Shown here piece after piece: positions 7,608 through 16,578 of a DNA stretch of 64,000 bases. Origin of the DNA: Cryptosporangium aurantiacum (GTDB lineage Bacteria; Actinomycetota; Actinomycetes; Mycobacteriales; Cryptosporangiaceae); the NCBI RefSeq assembly GCF_900143005.1, contig NZ_FRCS01000007.1:62001-126000 (forward strand). Direction: 5' to 3'. The number at the start of each line of letters is the position of its first letter. Positions within the stretch are counted from its first letter, which is position 1. The notes under the pieces are model-generated. The model was not told the origin of the DNA. It did not search any database and was given only the letters and a program-made list of their open reading frames with translations. The position numbers were made by a program, and so were the translations under genes.

Positions 7608-8444
7608 TCAGCGAAGTGCGCGTGAACGCGTGGTGTGCCGGCCGACGGGCCGGGTGCGCACGCGTCCGGACTCATCGACGTCGACGTCGATACGGAGGCC
7701 GTAGACCTCGGTCAGCAGGTCCGCGGTGAGGACCTCGGCCGGCAGGCCGGCCGCCCGGACGGTCCCCTTGTGCAGGAGGACGACGCGGTCGGCGACCGCG
7801 GCGGCCTGGTCCAGGTCGTGCAGGACGACGCCGACCGCCACCTCGTGCTCGTCGGCGAGGTCGCGGACCGTGTCCAGCGTCTCGACCTGGTAGCGCAGGT
7901 CGAGGAACGTCGTCGGTTCGTCGAGCAGGACGACGCCGGTGTCCTGGGCGAGGCAGGTGGCCAGCCAGACGCGCTGGAGCTCGCCACCGGACAGCTCGTC
8001 GACCGGGCGTTCGGCCATCGGGTCGACACCGGTGATCCGCATCGCCCGCTCGATGACGTCCGGGCCCTCGGCGTCACCGCTGCCGAACCGGCCGCGGTAC
8101 GGGTGGCGTCCATACGCGACGACGTCCCGGACCCGCACACCGCCCGGGGTGGGCCGCGACTGCGTGAGCAGCGTCACGCAACGCGCGAACTGCTTGGGAT
8201 GCAGTGCGGCGACGTCGACGTGTTCGTTCCCCTCGCTCAGCGTGACTGTGCCCGCCTTCGGGGAGTGCAGGCGGGCGAGCGACCGCAGCAGCGTCGACTT
8301 GCCGGATCCGTTCGGCCCGACCAGCGCGACCACTTCACCGGCGTGCAGCTCCAGGTTCGCGTCCTCGACGACCGTCCGGCCGTCGTACGCGAGCGTGAGG
8401 TCGGCGCCCGTGAGGGCCGACGGATGGGTTAACGCGGAGTGCAT
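7608..8444 (-). CDS. Iron-siderophore ABC transporter ATP-binding protein (FhuC/FecE-like)
   Basis: 278 residues with all ABC motifs in order: Walker A GPNGSGKST, a Q-loop segment LLTQSRPTP, signature LSGGELQR, Walker B VVLLDEPT and the switch histidine in VVLHDLDQ. It energises siderophore import with the fused permease at 4443 and lipoprotein at 6554. It is the first gene of the operon. Its ATG lies directly next to the iron box at 8445, leaving no room for a Shine-Dalgarno sequence, so the message may be leaderless. The last 20 residues are basic and variable. Confidence 0.92.
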   Translation of the reverse strand: MHSALTHPSALTGADLTLAYDGRTVVEDANLELHAGEVVALVGPNGSGKSTLLRSLARLHSPKAGTVTLSEGNEHVDVAALHPKQFARCVTLLTQSRPTPGGVRVRDVVAYGRHPYRGRFGSGDAEGPDVIERAMRITGVDPMAERPVDELSGGELQRVWLATCLAQDTGVVLLDEPTTFLDLRYQVETLDTVRDLADEHEVAVGVVLHDLDQAAAVADRVVLLHKGTVRAAGLPAEVLTADLLTEVYGLRIDVDVDESGRVRTRPVGRHTTRSRALR

Positions 8445-8463
8445 GAAGGTGAGGCTAACCTAA
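8445..8463 (-). promoter_or_regulatory. DmdR/IdeR-type iron box
   Basis: On the minus strand the 19-mer TTAGGTTAGCCTCACCTTC matches the actinobacterial iron box consensus (TTAGGTTAGSCTCACCTAA) at all but the last two positions. It is bound by Fe(II)-DmdR1/IdeR to repress iron-uptake genes. TAGGTT inside it may serve as the -10 element, with TTAACA (8478-8483) as a -35; the 15-nt spacing is short. The box ends at the base before the ATPase start codon. Confidence 0.85.
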
Positions 8464-8590
8464 AGGTCGGGCGCCAATGTTAACGACCTGGTGACTCTGC
8501 CCCGGCGCGGTCGGCGGCGCCTACGATCTAGGGAGTCACTCTGCTGTCTTCGATCGCGGGAGGGCGCGTGCGGATCAGCAGTGCACAGAC

Positions 8591-10447
8591 GTGGAGGCGG
8601 TAGCGGTTGTCTCGCCACCGTCCTCGGTAGCGCCGGGAAGCCCGGCGCGGGTCACACCGTGGTCGGTGGGTGAGCTCTCCCGCGACGTCGTCGTGGTCTC
8701 CGCCGACCAGTCGTGCGCGGAGCTCGACCAGCTGTTCCGCTCGCAGGACACGCTGCCGGTGGTCGTCGTCCGGGACGCCTCGCGGAGGACCGGGCTGGTC
8801 ATGCGGTCGACGTTCGAGCTGGTCATGTCCGGGCCGTTCGGATATGGACGGTCGCTCTGGGGCCGCCGGCCGGTGGGTTCGATGGCGGACTGGACGCCGC
8901 TCGTGCTGCCCGCCGAAACCCCGGTCACCGACGCCTCCCACCGGGTGCGCACACGCGGCTGGCACAACCGGTACGACGACCTGCTGGTGAGCTGGCCCGG
9001 CGGCCGGATCGGCCGGGTCTCGGCGGCCAGCCTGTTCGACGCGTTGGCACGCCGGCTGGTCGAGCAGGCCACTCAGGACGCGCTGACCGGCCTCGCGAAC
9101 CGGCGCCACTTCCTCGACGAGCTCGGCGCCGCGTGCGCCGGGAACGTCGACGGTTCGGTGGCGGTCGTCTTCGTCGACCTCGACCGGATGAAGCAGGTCA
9201 ACGACTCGCTGGGGCACGGCGTCGGTGACCAGTTGCTGGTCTCGGTGTCCCGGCGGCTGGTGGCCGCGACCGAGCCGGACGACGTCGTCGCGCGGTTGGG
9301 CGGCGACGAGTTCGCGGTGCTCCGCCGGGTGGCGGTCGGCGCGGGCGGGATCGACGCCCCGGCGTTCGGCGAGCGGCTGCGCGCCGCCGTGGCCACCCCG
9401 GACCCGTCGTTGCCGGAGGCGGCGCACAGCACCGCCAGCGTCGGGGTGGCGGTCGCGACCGGCCCGATCGAGCCGGGCGCGCTGCTGCACGACGCGGACG
9501 CGGTGATGTACGAGGCGAAGCGGGCCGGCCGCAACGCGGTGCGCGCGGTCGGCAGCGGTGCCCCGCCGCCGGGGCGGCACGCGGACAGCTCGGCCCCGCT
9601 GCAGCGCGCGCTGGAGGGCCAGCAGCTGGAACTGCACTACCAGCCGATCGTCGAGCTCCCGAGCGGCCGGGCCGTGGGGGTGGAGGCGCTGGTGCGCTGG
9701 CGGCATCCGCGGCACGGGCTGCTGAACCCGGAGAAGTTCCCGGTCCGGAGCGCGGACGACCTGTCGTTGATCGACCAGTGGGTGCTGCGCACCGCCTGTG
9801 CCGATCTCGCGTTCTGGACGAACGTGCTGGGCAAACACGCGCCGGAGCGGGTCAACGTCAACGTCACGGCCGCGCTGCTGCGGGACGGCGGACTCGAGGC
9901 TGCCGTGCTGCGGGCGACCGGCCAGGTCGGCCTGAGCCCCGACCGGCTGCACGTCGAGCTGCCGGAGTCCGCCGACCTGTCGCTGCTCACCGACGCCGTC
10001 GGCAACCTCAACACGCTGCGCAGGCACGGCGTCGGCGTGATCCTGGACGACATGGGCGCCGGCTCCTCGACGCTCCGCCACCTGTCGGTGCTGCCGGTGT
10101 CCGGGCTCAAGATCGACAAGTCCTTCGTCGCCGGGATGCTGGAGAACCCGAACGACCACGCGGTGGTCAAGCTGCTCACCGGGCTCGGCACCAACCTCGG
10201 GCTCCCGGTCATCGCCGAGGGCGTCGAGAGCCGTGAGCAGCTCGACGAACTGCTCGTCCTCGGCGTCGGCTACGCGCAGGGCTACCTGCTCGGGAGGCCG
10301 GGGCCGGCGATCGAGCTGACCCGCAGCCTCGACCCGGCCGCGACCGGCGGCCCGGCGGCCCCACCGGCCGAGCTGCCGGTGCGGGGCGACGGACGATCCG
10401 TCACCCCGCGGCTTCGTTCGGCCCGGGTGTCCCGCCGCCTCGGCTGA
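8591..10447 (+). CDS. CBS-GGDEF-EAL cyclic-di-GMP signalling protein
   Basis: 618 residues without membrane segments. An N-terminal CBS-pair-like sensory region (about 28-150) is followed by a GGDEF domain (160-320, with LGGDEFAV at 236-243) and an EAL domain (335-585). GGDEF is intact, which suggests diguanylate cyclase competence; no RxxD inhibitory site is seen just before it. The EAL domain keeps EALVRW (365-370), the Asn in VNVNV, the paired Asp in LDDMGAG, the Lys in LKIDKSF and the Glu in IAEGVES, so phosphodiesterase activity is also possible. CBS domains often bind adenosyl ligands, hinting at control by energy state or a nucleotide. Start GTG 8591 is the only upstream start in frame; its ribosome binding site is weak. 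It is monocistronic. Confidence 0.88.
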   Translation: MEAVAVVSPPSSVAPGSPARVTPWSVGELSRDVVVVSADQSCAELDQLFRSQDTLPVVVVRDASRRTGLVMRSTFELVMSGPFGYGRSLWGRRPVGSMADWTPLVLPAETPVTDASHRVRTRGWHNRYDDLLVSWPGGRIGRVSAASLFDALARRLVEQATQDALTGLANRRHFLDELGAACAGNVDGSVAVVFVDLDRMKQVNDSLGHGVGDQLLVSVSRRLVAATEPDDVVARLGGDEFAVLRRVAVGAGGIDAPAFGERLRAAVATPDPSLPEAAHSTASVGVAVATGPIEPGALLHDADAVMYEAKRAGRNAVRAVGSGAPPPGRHADSSAPLQRALEGQQLELHYQPIVELPSGRAVGVEALVRWRHPRHGLLNPEKFPVRSADDLSLIDQWVLRTACADLAFWTNVLGKHAPERVNVNVTAALLRDGGLEAAVLRATGQVGLSPDRLHVELPESADLSLLTDAVGNLNTLRRHGVGVILDDMGAGSSTLRHLSVLPVSGLKIDKSFVAGMLENPNDHAVVKLLTGLGTNLGLPVIAEGVESREQLDELLVLGVGYAQGYLLGRPGPAIELTRSLDPAATGGPAAPPAELPVRGDGRSVTPRLRSARVSRRLG

Positions 10448-10480
10448 CCCACCCGGTCTCGGTCAGAGGCCCGGCGAGCG

Positions 10481-12268
10481 TTACGCTCCGCCCTCCGGAT
10501 CGGGCTCGGCGGCCTGGGTGTACTTCGCGGTCACCAGATCCCGCACCCGGTCCCGGGACGCCGCGGCGTCCAGCGACTCGTCCTTCTCCACGGTCTCGAT
10601 CTCGGTGGCGAGCTCGTCGTCGTCGAGCGTGCCGCTGATCCACTTCGAATAGTCGCCGCGCCGCAGGTGGTAGAGCCAGGTGTCCTCGTCGACGCCCTGC
10701 CCGATCTCCAGGAACAGCATGAGGTTGTGGGCGCGCAGGTTGAGCTTCTGCTCGGGGCCGCGGAACCAGAAGCTGGTGTCGGCGGACATCGTGCCGAGCG
10801 CGTACTTGCGGCGGTGCCGCTCCCGGTCGATCGTCCCCGGCTCCAGCTCGACCAGCCGCGCCTCGTCCTCGCCGACCCGCCAGATCAGCAGCTGACCCGG
10901 CTCCAACCCGTCGGCGGGCAACCGCGGCGGGTCGACCTCGAGCGCCTCGGCGACCGGCTCGAACACCGTGTGGCCCTCGGGACCGACCCCGATCACGGTG
11001 TTCAGCAGCCCCACGACCGCGGGGTCGACGCTCTCCGGGTGGACGGTCACCAGCAGCGTCGAGGAGAACCGGCGCAGCAGGGTGGCGTTGTCGGTGGCGG
11101 TGTTCGGCGGCAGCTGGTGGTGCGCCTCGTCGATGACCAGCCAGTGCGGACGGCTGTGCCGCGCCACCGGCTCCAGCAGCCGGGGGAGCAGACCGGTGAA
11201 GTACGCGGGCCGGTCGGCGATCGGCACCGCCAGCAGGTTGAGCACGGTGCTCTGGCCGGGCCGTTCGAGCAGGCCGTGGATCTCCCGCGCGGTCGGCTCC
11301 CGTTGGGGGTCGCCGATCACGACGCTGTCCTTGCCGATGCCGCTGTCGTAGTCACCCTCGGGGTCGACCAGGCAGGCCTGGTACCCGGCGGCCAGCAGGC
11401 GTTCCAGGAACGCCGACGTGACCGTGGACTTCCCGCCGCCGGACGGACCGGCGATCATCGCCCGCACGCCGTACGGCGCGAGCCGGACTTCCCCGTCGTC
11501 GTCGTCCGGCCCAGCCTCGTCCGGCCCGGCCTCCTCCGACCGGCCGAGCAGGATGTGGTGGCGGACCGGACCGGCACCGCCCCAGCCGCCGGGCAGGTCC
11601 TCGAGGTCGTTCTCGATGACCCGGTCGATGATCTCCTCGACCCCGGCGCCGCGTGCGCCCTCGGTCACGACGTCGCAGCGTTCCTTGAGCGAGTCGACGG
11701 CGTTCGCGACCGCGACACCGCACTCACACACGTCCAGGAACGCGTGGTCGTTCTCCGCGTCGCCGACCGCGAGCGCCTCGTGGCCGGACAGCCCCAGCTC
11801 GTCCAGCGCGGCGCGCAGCCCGGACGCCTTGTTCACGCCGGGCGGGAGCACCATCACCGCGCCCTTGTTGTAGATGAGCTGGTACTCCAGGCCGAGGTCG
11901 CGGATCGCGTCCTGGACGACGTCGTCGTGCGGCTGGCGGGTCGCGATGATCACCGCGCCGACGCCGAGCGGTTGGATGTCGGCCGCGCGGAGCCGCTCGA
12001 CCAGCGCTTCCGGCGGCGGATCGCTGAGCGGCTGGTGCTCCCGGGAGTCCGGCCGGTAGAGCAGCCCGCCGTTCTCGGCCACGACCCGGTCGAACAGATC
12101 GAGGTGGTCGAAGACGCGCTGGAGATCGTCGAGCTCGCGGCCGGTGACCAGGATCAGCGCGCGTTTCGAGTCGGCGGCTCTGCGGAGTGCGTCGACCGTG
12201 CTCTCCGGCACCGCACCGTCGTGGGCCAGCGTTCCGTCGTAGTCGAATGCCAACGCTCGATAGCGCAT
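10481..12268 (-). CDS. HAD-IIB phosphatase fused to HerA/DUF87-like ATPase
   Basis: 595 residues in two parts. Residues 1-215 are a HAD-superfamily hydrolase with a cap: motif I FDYDGTLA (Asp9, Asp11), motif II in ILVTGR and motif IV GDAENDHAF at 169-177, as in sucrose-phosphate or phosphoglycolate phosphatases. Residues 262-480 are a P-loop ATPase of the HerA/VirD4 class, with Walker A GPSGGGKST (274-282) and Walker B WLVIDEAHH (about 376-384). Residues 480-595 are a charged tail with a HNLMLFLEIGQG segment. The linker (225-262) is acidic. Fusion of a sugar/metabolite phosphatase to a DNA- or membrane-pump ATPase has no obvious textbook role. It is a single gene, convergent with the GGDEF-EAL gene. 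Confidence 0.85.
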   Translation of the reverse strand: MRYRALAFDYDGTLAHDGAVPESTVDALRRAADSKRALILVTGRELDDLQRVFDHLDLFDRVVAENGGLLYRPDSREHQPLSDPPPEALVERLRAADIQPLGVGAVIIATRQPHDDVVQDAIRDLGLEYQLIYNKGAVMVLPPGVNKASGLRAALDELGLSGHEALAVGDAENDHAFLDVCECGVAVANAVDSLKERCDVVTEGARGAGVEEIIDRVIENDLEDLPGGWGGAGPVRHHILLGRSEEAGPDEAGPDDDDGEVRLAPYGVRAMIAGPSGGGKSTVTSAFLERLLAAGYQACLVDPEGDYDSGIGKDSVVIGDPQREPTAREIHGLLERPGQSTVLNLLAVPIADRPAYFTGLLPRLLEPVARHSRPHWLVIDEAHHQLPPNTATDNATLLRRFSSTLLVTVHPESVDPAVVGLLNTVIGVGPEGHTVFEPVAEALEVDPPRLPADGLEPGQLLIWRVGEDEARLVELEPGTIDRERHRRKYALGTMSADTSFWFRGPEQKLNLRAHNLMLFLEIGQGVDEDTWLYHLRRGDYSKWISGTLDDDELATEIETVEKDESLDAAASRDRVRDLVTAKYTQAAEPDPEGGA

Positions 12269-12322
12269 CGTTCTCCCCTCGTCACCGGCGGCGATGCCCG
12301 CGCGCCGTGAGGGCCAAACGAC

Positions 12323-12356
12323 GGGGAGCCGACGTTCACCTGAACGTCGGCTCCCC
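12323..12356 (-). terminator. Strong hairpin terminator of the pntAB operon
   Basis: A perfect 16-bp inverted repeat (GGGGAGCCGACGTTCA and its complement) with only CC between the arms lies 8 nt beyond the pntB stop and 55 nt before the next minus-strand gene. It is well placed to stop transcription leaving pntB. Confidence 0.75.
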
Positions 12357-12364
12357 GGAACGAA

Positions 12365-13795
12365 TCAGCGCACGGAGACCGGTTCGCGCTCCGCGGTGAC
12401 CGGGGCGAGCGCCCGGAGGATGTCCTCGACGCGCGCCTTCGCGTCGCCGAACAACATCTGGGTGTTCTCCCGGAAGAACAGCGGGTTCTGGACGCCGGCG
12501 TACCCGGCGGCCATCGACCGCTTGAACACGATGACGTTCTCGGCTTCCCAGACGTGCAGGACCGGCATGCCGGCGATCGGGCTGCCGGGGTCCTCGGCCG
12601 CGGCCGGGTTGACGGTGTCGTTGGCGCCGATGACCAGCACGACCGACGTCTCCGGGAAGTCGTCGTTGATCTCGTCCATCTCCAGGACGATGTCGTACGG
12701 GACCTTCGCCTCGGCGAGCAGCACGTTCATGTGGCCGGGCAGGCGTCCGGCGACCGGGTGGATGCCGAACCGGACGTCGACGCCGCGGTCGCGCAGCGTC
12801 CGGGTGAGCTCGGCGACGGGGTACTGCGCCTGCGCGACGGCCATGCCGTAGCCGGGCGTGATGATCACGCTCCGGGCGGACGCGAGGAGCTCGGCCGTGC
12901 CCTCGGCGGTGATCTCGCGGTGCTCGCCGTAGTCGGTGTCGTCTGCGGGGCCAGCGACGATCCCGAACCCACCGGCGATCACCGAGAGGAACGAGCGGTT
13001 CATCGCCTGGCACATGATGTACGACAGGTACGCACCCGAGGACCCGACCAGCGCGCCGGTGACGATCAGCAGGTCGTTCGAGAGCAGGAACCCGGACGCG
13101 GCGGCGGCCCAGCCGGAGTAGCTGTTGAGCATCGAGACGACGACCGGCATGTCGCCACCGCCGATCGAGGCCACCAGGTGCCAGCCGAGCGCGAGCGCCA
13201 GCACGGTCAGCGCGATCAGCAGCCCGAGGCTCGGCGCGGCGACGAACCAGACGGTGAGCGCCACGAACACGACCAGCGCCCCGATGTTCAGCGCGTTCTT
13301 GCCCGGCAGCATCAGCGGCGAGGAGTTGATCCGCGCGGACAGCTTGAGGTACGCGACGATCGACCCGGTCAACGTCACCGCGCCGATGAACACGCCGATC
13401 GCCACCTCGGCGTGGTGAATGCCGAGGAGCGAGCCCTCCAAGTCGGACGAGTGCTCCAGGTAGCCGTTCCAGCCGACGAGCACCGCGGCGGCGCCGACGA
13501 AGCTGTGCAGGAGCGCGATCAGCTCCGGCATGCCGGTCATCTCGACGACCCGGGCGCGCCACAGGCCGATCGCGGCACCGAGCGCCACCGCGGCGACGAG
13601 CAGCACGATGCCGAGCGTGTTGATGTCGCCGTCGATCGCCAGCACGATCGTCGCGACCAGCGCGATGACCATGCCGACGATGCCGGACGACGCACCGGCG
13701 CGGGACGTCTCGTGCTTGGACAGTCCGGCGAGGCTGAGGATGAACAACAGGGCAGCGAGCAGGTAGGCGGCCTGGGCCGCCGAGGAGATAGTCAT
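12365..13795 (-). CDS. pntB: NAD(P) transhydrogenase, beta subunit
   Basis: 476 residues. The first 265 carry about eight to nine hydrophobic helices (domain II, proton channel); the rest is the soluble NADP(H)-binding domain III with the [10 protein letters not shown] dinucleotide motif, [20 protein letters not shown], and the ...NDTVNPAA segment that binds NADP. With PntA it couples proton re-entry to hydride transfer from NADH to NADP+. It starts 19 nt after the pntA stop and ends at the strong hairpin at 12323, so pntA-pntB is an operon. Confidence 0.95.
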   Translation of the reverse strand: MTISSAAQAAYLLAALLFILSLAGLSKHETSRAGASSGIVGMVIALVATIVLAIDGDINTLGIVLLVAAVALGAAIGLWRARVVEMTGMPELIALLHSFVGAAAVLVGWNGYLEHSSDLEGSLLGIHHAEVAIGVFIGAVTLTGSIVAYLKLSARINSSPLMLPGKNALNIGALVVFVALTVWFVAAPSLGLLIALTVLALALGWHLVASIGGGDMPVVVSMLNSYSGWAAAASGFLLSNDLLIVTGALVGSSGAYLSYIMCQAMNRSFLSVIAGGFGIVAGPADDTDYGEHREITAEGTAELLASARSVIITPGYGMAVAQAQYPVAELTRTLRDRGVDVRFGIHPVAGRLPGHMNVLLAEAKVPYDIVLEMDEINDDFPETSVVLVIGANDTVNPAAAEDPGSPIAGMPVLHVWEAENVIVFKRSMAAGYAGVQNPLFFRENTQMLFGDAKARVEDILRALAPVTAEREPVSVR

Positions 13796-13814
13796 CGAGG
13801 TCAGCGCCCAATCA

Positions 13815-15377
13815 TCAGCTGCGGGAGAACATGCCGAGCATGCGACGGGTGACGGCGAAGCCGCCGAAGATGTTGATCGACGCCAGCAGGATCGCGATCG
13901 AGGCCAGCACGGTGACGCTCACGTGGTCGTGACCGATCTGCAGCAGCGCGCCGACGACGATGATCCCGGAGATCGCGTTCGTCACCGACATCAGCGGCGT
14001 GTGCAGCGCGTGGTGGACGTTCCCGATCACGTAGTAGCCGATCACGATCGCCAGGACGAACACCGTGAAGTGGGCGGTCAGCGCGGCGGGTGCGAACCCG
14101 ACGATCGCGAACAGGGCCACGGCCGCGAGCGCGGCGGGGATCAGGCGGCGGGCCGGGTGCTTGGGTTTGGCCTCGGCCGCCTGCGGTGGTTCGACCTGCT
14201 TCGGTGGTGCTGCGGGGGTCGCGCTGACCGAGACCGGGGGCGGCGGCCACAGCTTCTCGCCGTTGTGCACCACGGTCATCGTGCGCTGGACGACGTCCGC
14301 GAGGTCCAGCGTCAGCACGCCGTCCTTGTTCGGCGTGAGCAGCTTGAGCAGGTTGACGACGTTCGTGCCGTACAGCTGGGAGGCCTGGGCGGGCAGGCGT
14401 CCGGCCAGGTCGGTGTAGCCGATGATCGTCACGCCGTTGTCGGTGACGACCGACCGTCCGGCGACGCTCCCGGCCACGTTCCCGCCCTGCGTGGTGGCCA
14501 TGTCCACGACGACGCTTCCCGGCTTCATCGCCGCGACGTGCTCGGCGGTCAGCAGCGTCGGCGCGGGGCGCCCGGGGATCAGCGCGGTGGTGATCACGAT
14601 GTCGACGTCGGCGGCCTGCGCGGCGTACAGCGCGGCGGCGGCGCGGTCGTAGTCCTCCGAGGTCGCCTTCGCGTACCCGTCGGTGCTGGCTTCCTGCTCG
14701 ACCTCGACGGCGAGGAACTCACCGCCCAGCGAGCGGACCTGCTCGGCCACCTCGGGCCGCGGGTCCGTCGCCCGCACCACCGCACCGAGGCTGTTCGCGG
14801 CCGCGATCGCGGCCAGTCCCGCCACCCCGGCGCCGGCGACCAGCACCTTGGCGGGCGGCACCTTCCCGGCGGCGGTGACCTGACCGCCGAACAGCCGGCC
14901 GAACGCGTGCGCGGCCTCGATCACTGCCCGGTAGCCGGCGATGTTGGCCATCGACGACAGCACGTCCATCGACTGCGCGCGGGAGATGCGCGGGACGGCG
15001 TCCATCGCCAGGACCGTGATCGGGCGTTTGGTGAGCGACTCCACCAGCGCCGGGTTCGACGCCGGGCTGATCAGCGAGATCAGCGTGGCGCCGTCGGACA
15101 ACGCACCGATCTCCTGCGGCGACGGCGGATTCACTTTCAGTACGGCGTCGGACCGCCACGTCGTGGCCGTATCCGCGATCCGGGCGCCCGCGGTGGCGTA
15201 GGCGTCGTCCGAAAAACTCGCTTTTCCGCCCGCCCCGGATTCGACGACCACGTCGTAACCGAGTTTGACCAGTTGACCTACGGTGGTCGGAGTGGCGGCC
15301 ACCCGGGTTTCCCCCGGGGACGATTCGGCCACCACCCCCAGCATTTGCCCCGGCGGCGACTGCTCAGTTCCATCCAT
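13815..15377 (-). CDS. pntA: NAD(P) transhydrogenase, alpha subunit
   Basis: 520 residues, with the NAD(H)-binding domain I (1-375; includes the dinucleotide loop [20 protein letters not shown]) fused to the short membrane domain (about 410-515, three to four helices, ending in [16 protein letters not shown]). The undivided form resembles the E. coli arrangement; many actinobacteria carry PntAA and PntAB separately. ATG 15377 is chosen because GGAGGG lies 8 nt upstream and the protein then starts just before the domain I strand; upstream in-frame extension is Cys/Arg-rich and not conserved-looking. A long leader (15378-15500) with a tiny ORF precedes it. Confidence 0.93.
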   Translation of the reverse strand: MDGTEQSPPGQMLGVVAESSPGETRVAATPTTVGQLVKLGYDVVVESGAGGKASFSDDAYATAGARIADTATTWRSDAVLKVNPPSPQEIGALSDGATLISLISPASNPALVESLTKRPITVLAMDAVPRISRAQSMDVLSSMANIAGYRAVIEAAHAFGRLFGGQVTAAGKVPPAKVLVAGAGVAGLAAIAAANSLGAVVRATDPRPEVAEQVRSLGGEFLAVEVEQEASTDGYAKATSEDYDRAAAALYAAQAADVDIVITTALIPGRPAPTLLTAEHVAAMKPGSVVVDMATTQGGNVAGSVAGRSVVTDNGVTIIGYTDLAGRLPAQASQLYGTNVVNLLKLLTPNKDGVLTLDLADVVQRTMTVVHNGEKLWPPPPVSVSATPAAPPKQVEPPQAAEAKPKHPARRLIPAALAAVALFAIVGFAPAALTAHFTVFVLAIVIGYYVIGNVHHALHTPLMSVTNAISGIIVVGALLQIGHDHVSVTVLASIAILLASINIFGGFAVTRRMLGMFSRS

Positions 15378-15459
15378 CGGGTGTCCCTCCTCAGGCGCGA
15401 TGCGGTGGCCGGATAGCAGCCATCCGCACGCGGCGGCAGCTGATTTCCGGGGGCACCGA

Positions 15460-15495
15460 TCAGCGCGGCAACCACGACGTGCGTGATGTTGACAT
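15460..15495 (-). CDS. Possible 11-residue leader peptide upstream of pntA
   Basis: ATG at 15495 with CCGGAGAATCC before it opens an 11-codon frame, [11 protein letters not shown], ending at TGA 15460-15462, 82 nt before pntA. The strong Shine-Dalgarno-like GGAG and position in the leader make translation plausible. A small hairpin (CGGAT-N7-ATCCG) lies between it and pntA. It may be chance; codon order shows no repeated regulatory codon. Confidence 0.3.
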   Translation of the reverse strand: MSTSRTSWLPR

Positions 15496-15603
15496 GGATT
15501 CTCCGGTTCCGAATACCGATGTAACGAACACCTCACGCCGGACGGTTCGATCCGAGGTCACTCAATCAATACAGTTGAACTCCGGTGACAAAAACACGAA
15601 CGA

Positions 15604-15828
15604 TTAAGATTCCGGGTCGTGTTCCGTGCTACGGATCCAGAGGTCTTCGGCGACGAAGAATTCGATCAGCGACGCGATTTCCTCCGGGGAGTCACCCTCC
15701 ACCACGATCGTGTCGTTGATCCGGATCGTGACGTCGTCCAGCAGCTCCAGCGTGCGGATCTCCGGTGCGACCCGGACTAAGACGTCGATCACCTGGGACA
15801 GGGTGGCGTCGTCGAAGGCGTGCTCCAT
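15604..15828 (-). CDS. Small acidic protein of unknown function
   Basis: 74 residues, rich in Asp, Glu, Ile and Val, predicted compact and soluble, with no cysteine or membrane segment. It has a clear alternation of hydrophobic and charged residues (IDVLVRVAPEIRTLELLDDV) that suggests a small alpha/beta or DNA-independent dimer domain. A GGAGGAC ribosome-binding sequence precedes the ATG at 15828. I do not recognise the family. It precedes the pntA leader in the same direction but with about 225 nt between, so co-transcription is uncertain. Confidence 0.6.
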   Translation of the reverse strand: MEHAFDDATLSQVIDVLVRVAPEIRTLELLDDVTIRINDTIVVEGDSPEEIASLIEFFVAEDLWIRSTEHDPES

Positions 15829-15891
15829 GGTGTCCTCCCGGACGAGACGAGTACTCAGGAGGACAGAGCGGGACAGTAGCCCGGTGATACC

Positions 15892-16545
15892 TCAGGTTGT
15901 GAGGTGGGTGCTGAACCAGTCGGCGGCGTGGTCGGCGACCTGCTCCAGCGCTCCGGGTTCGCCGAACAGGTGGGTGGCGCCGGGAATCAGCAGCAGCTCG
16001 TTCGGCGCGGTCATCGCGGTGCGCGCCTGCTGGTTGAGCTCGATCACGGTCTCGTCGTGGCTGCCGACGATCAGCAGCGTCGGCGCCTGCACCGCGGTCA
16101 GCGCCGAGTCGGCGAGGTCGGGCCGGCCGCCCCGGGAGACGACCGCGCCGACCAGGTCCGGGCGTGCGGCGGCGCTGACCAGGGCGGCCGCCGCGCCGGT
16201 GCTGGCGCCGAACAGGCCCAGCGGCGTGTGCTGGGTGTCCGGGCGGGCGTGCAGCCAGTCGAGGATGCCGGTCAGCCGGACCGCCAGCAGGCCGATGTCG
16301 AAGCGCAGCTCGCGGCTCATCGCGTCGATCCGCTCCTCGTCCTCGGTGAGCAGGTCGACGAGGACCGTCCCGAACCCCCGGTCGTGCAGGACGTCGGCGA
16401 CCGCCCGGTTACGCGGGCTGCGCCGCGAGCTGCCGCTGCCGTGGGCGAACAGCACCGCGCCGCGAGGATCGTCGGGAAGGTGGACGTCGGCCTCCAGGTC
16501 GACACCCGCGGTCGGTATCCGATGTGCGGTCAGCTGGGTGCTCAT
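15892..16545 (-). CDS. Alpha/beta hydrolase, dienelactone-hydrolase-like
   Basis: 217 residues with the alpha/beta hydrolase core: oxyanion region [15 protein letters not shown], nucleophile elbow GASTG (Ser in LGLFGASTGAAA at about residue 110), catalytic Asp candidate in IVGSHDETV and His in PGATHLF. Small, soluble and without a signal peptide, it resembles the DLH/phosphoribosyltransferase-neighbour hydrolase family common in actinobacteria; the natural substrate is unknown. It shares its direction with the winged-helix gene just upstream (33 nt apart), so it may be co-transcribed with it. Confidence 0.82.
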   Translation of the reverse strand: MSTQLTAHRIPTAGVDLEADVHLPDDPRGAVLFAHGSGSSRRSPRNRAVADVLHDRGFGTVLVDLLTEDEERIDAMSRELRFDIGLLAVRLTGILDWLHARPDTQHTPLGLFGASTGAAAALVSAAARPDLVGAVVSRGGRPDLADSALTAVQAPTLLIVGSHDETVIELNQQARTAMTAPNELLLIPGATHLFGEPGALEQVADHAADWFSTHLTT

Positions 16546-16578
16546 GCCCGGTCGAGTACCCCGTCTACCTGCGGTTAC

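Noticed and set aside
10444-10466. Hairpin CTGACC/GGTCAG between the convergent GGDEF-EAL and HAD-ATPase genes
   Set aside because: The six-base stem with an 11-nt loop is too weak to call a terminator.
15604-15828. Small acidic protein as antitoxin or toxin partner
   Set aside because: No partner gene adjoins it and the sequence has no helix-turn-helix or nuclease motif.
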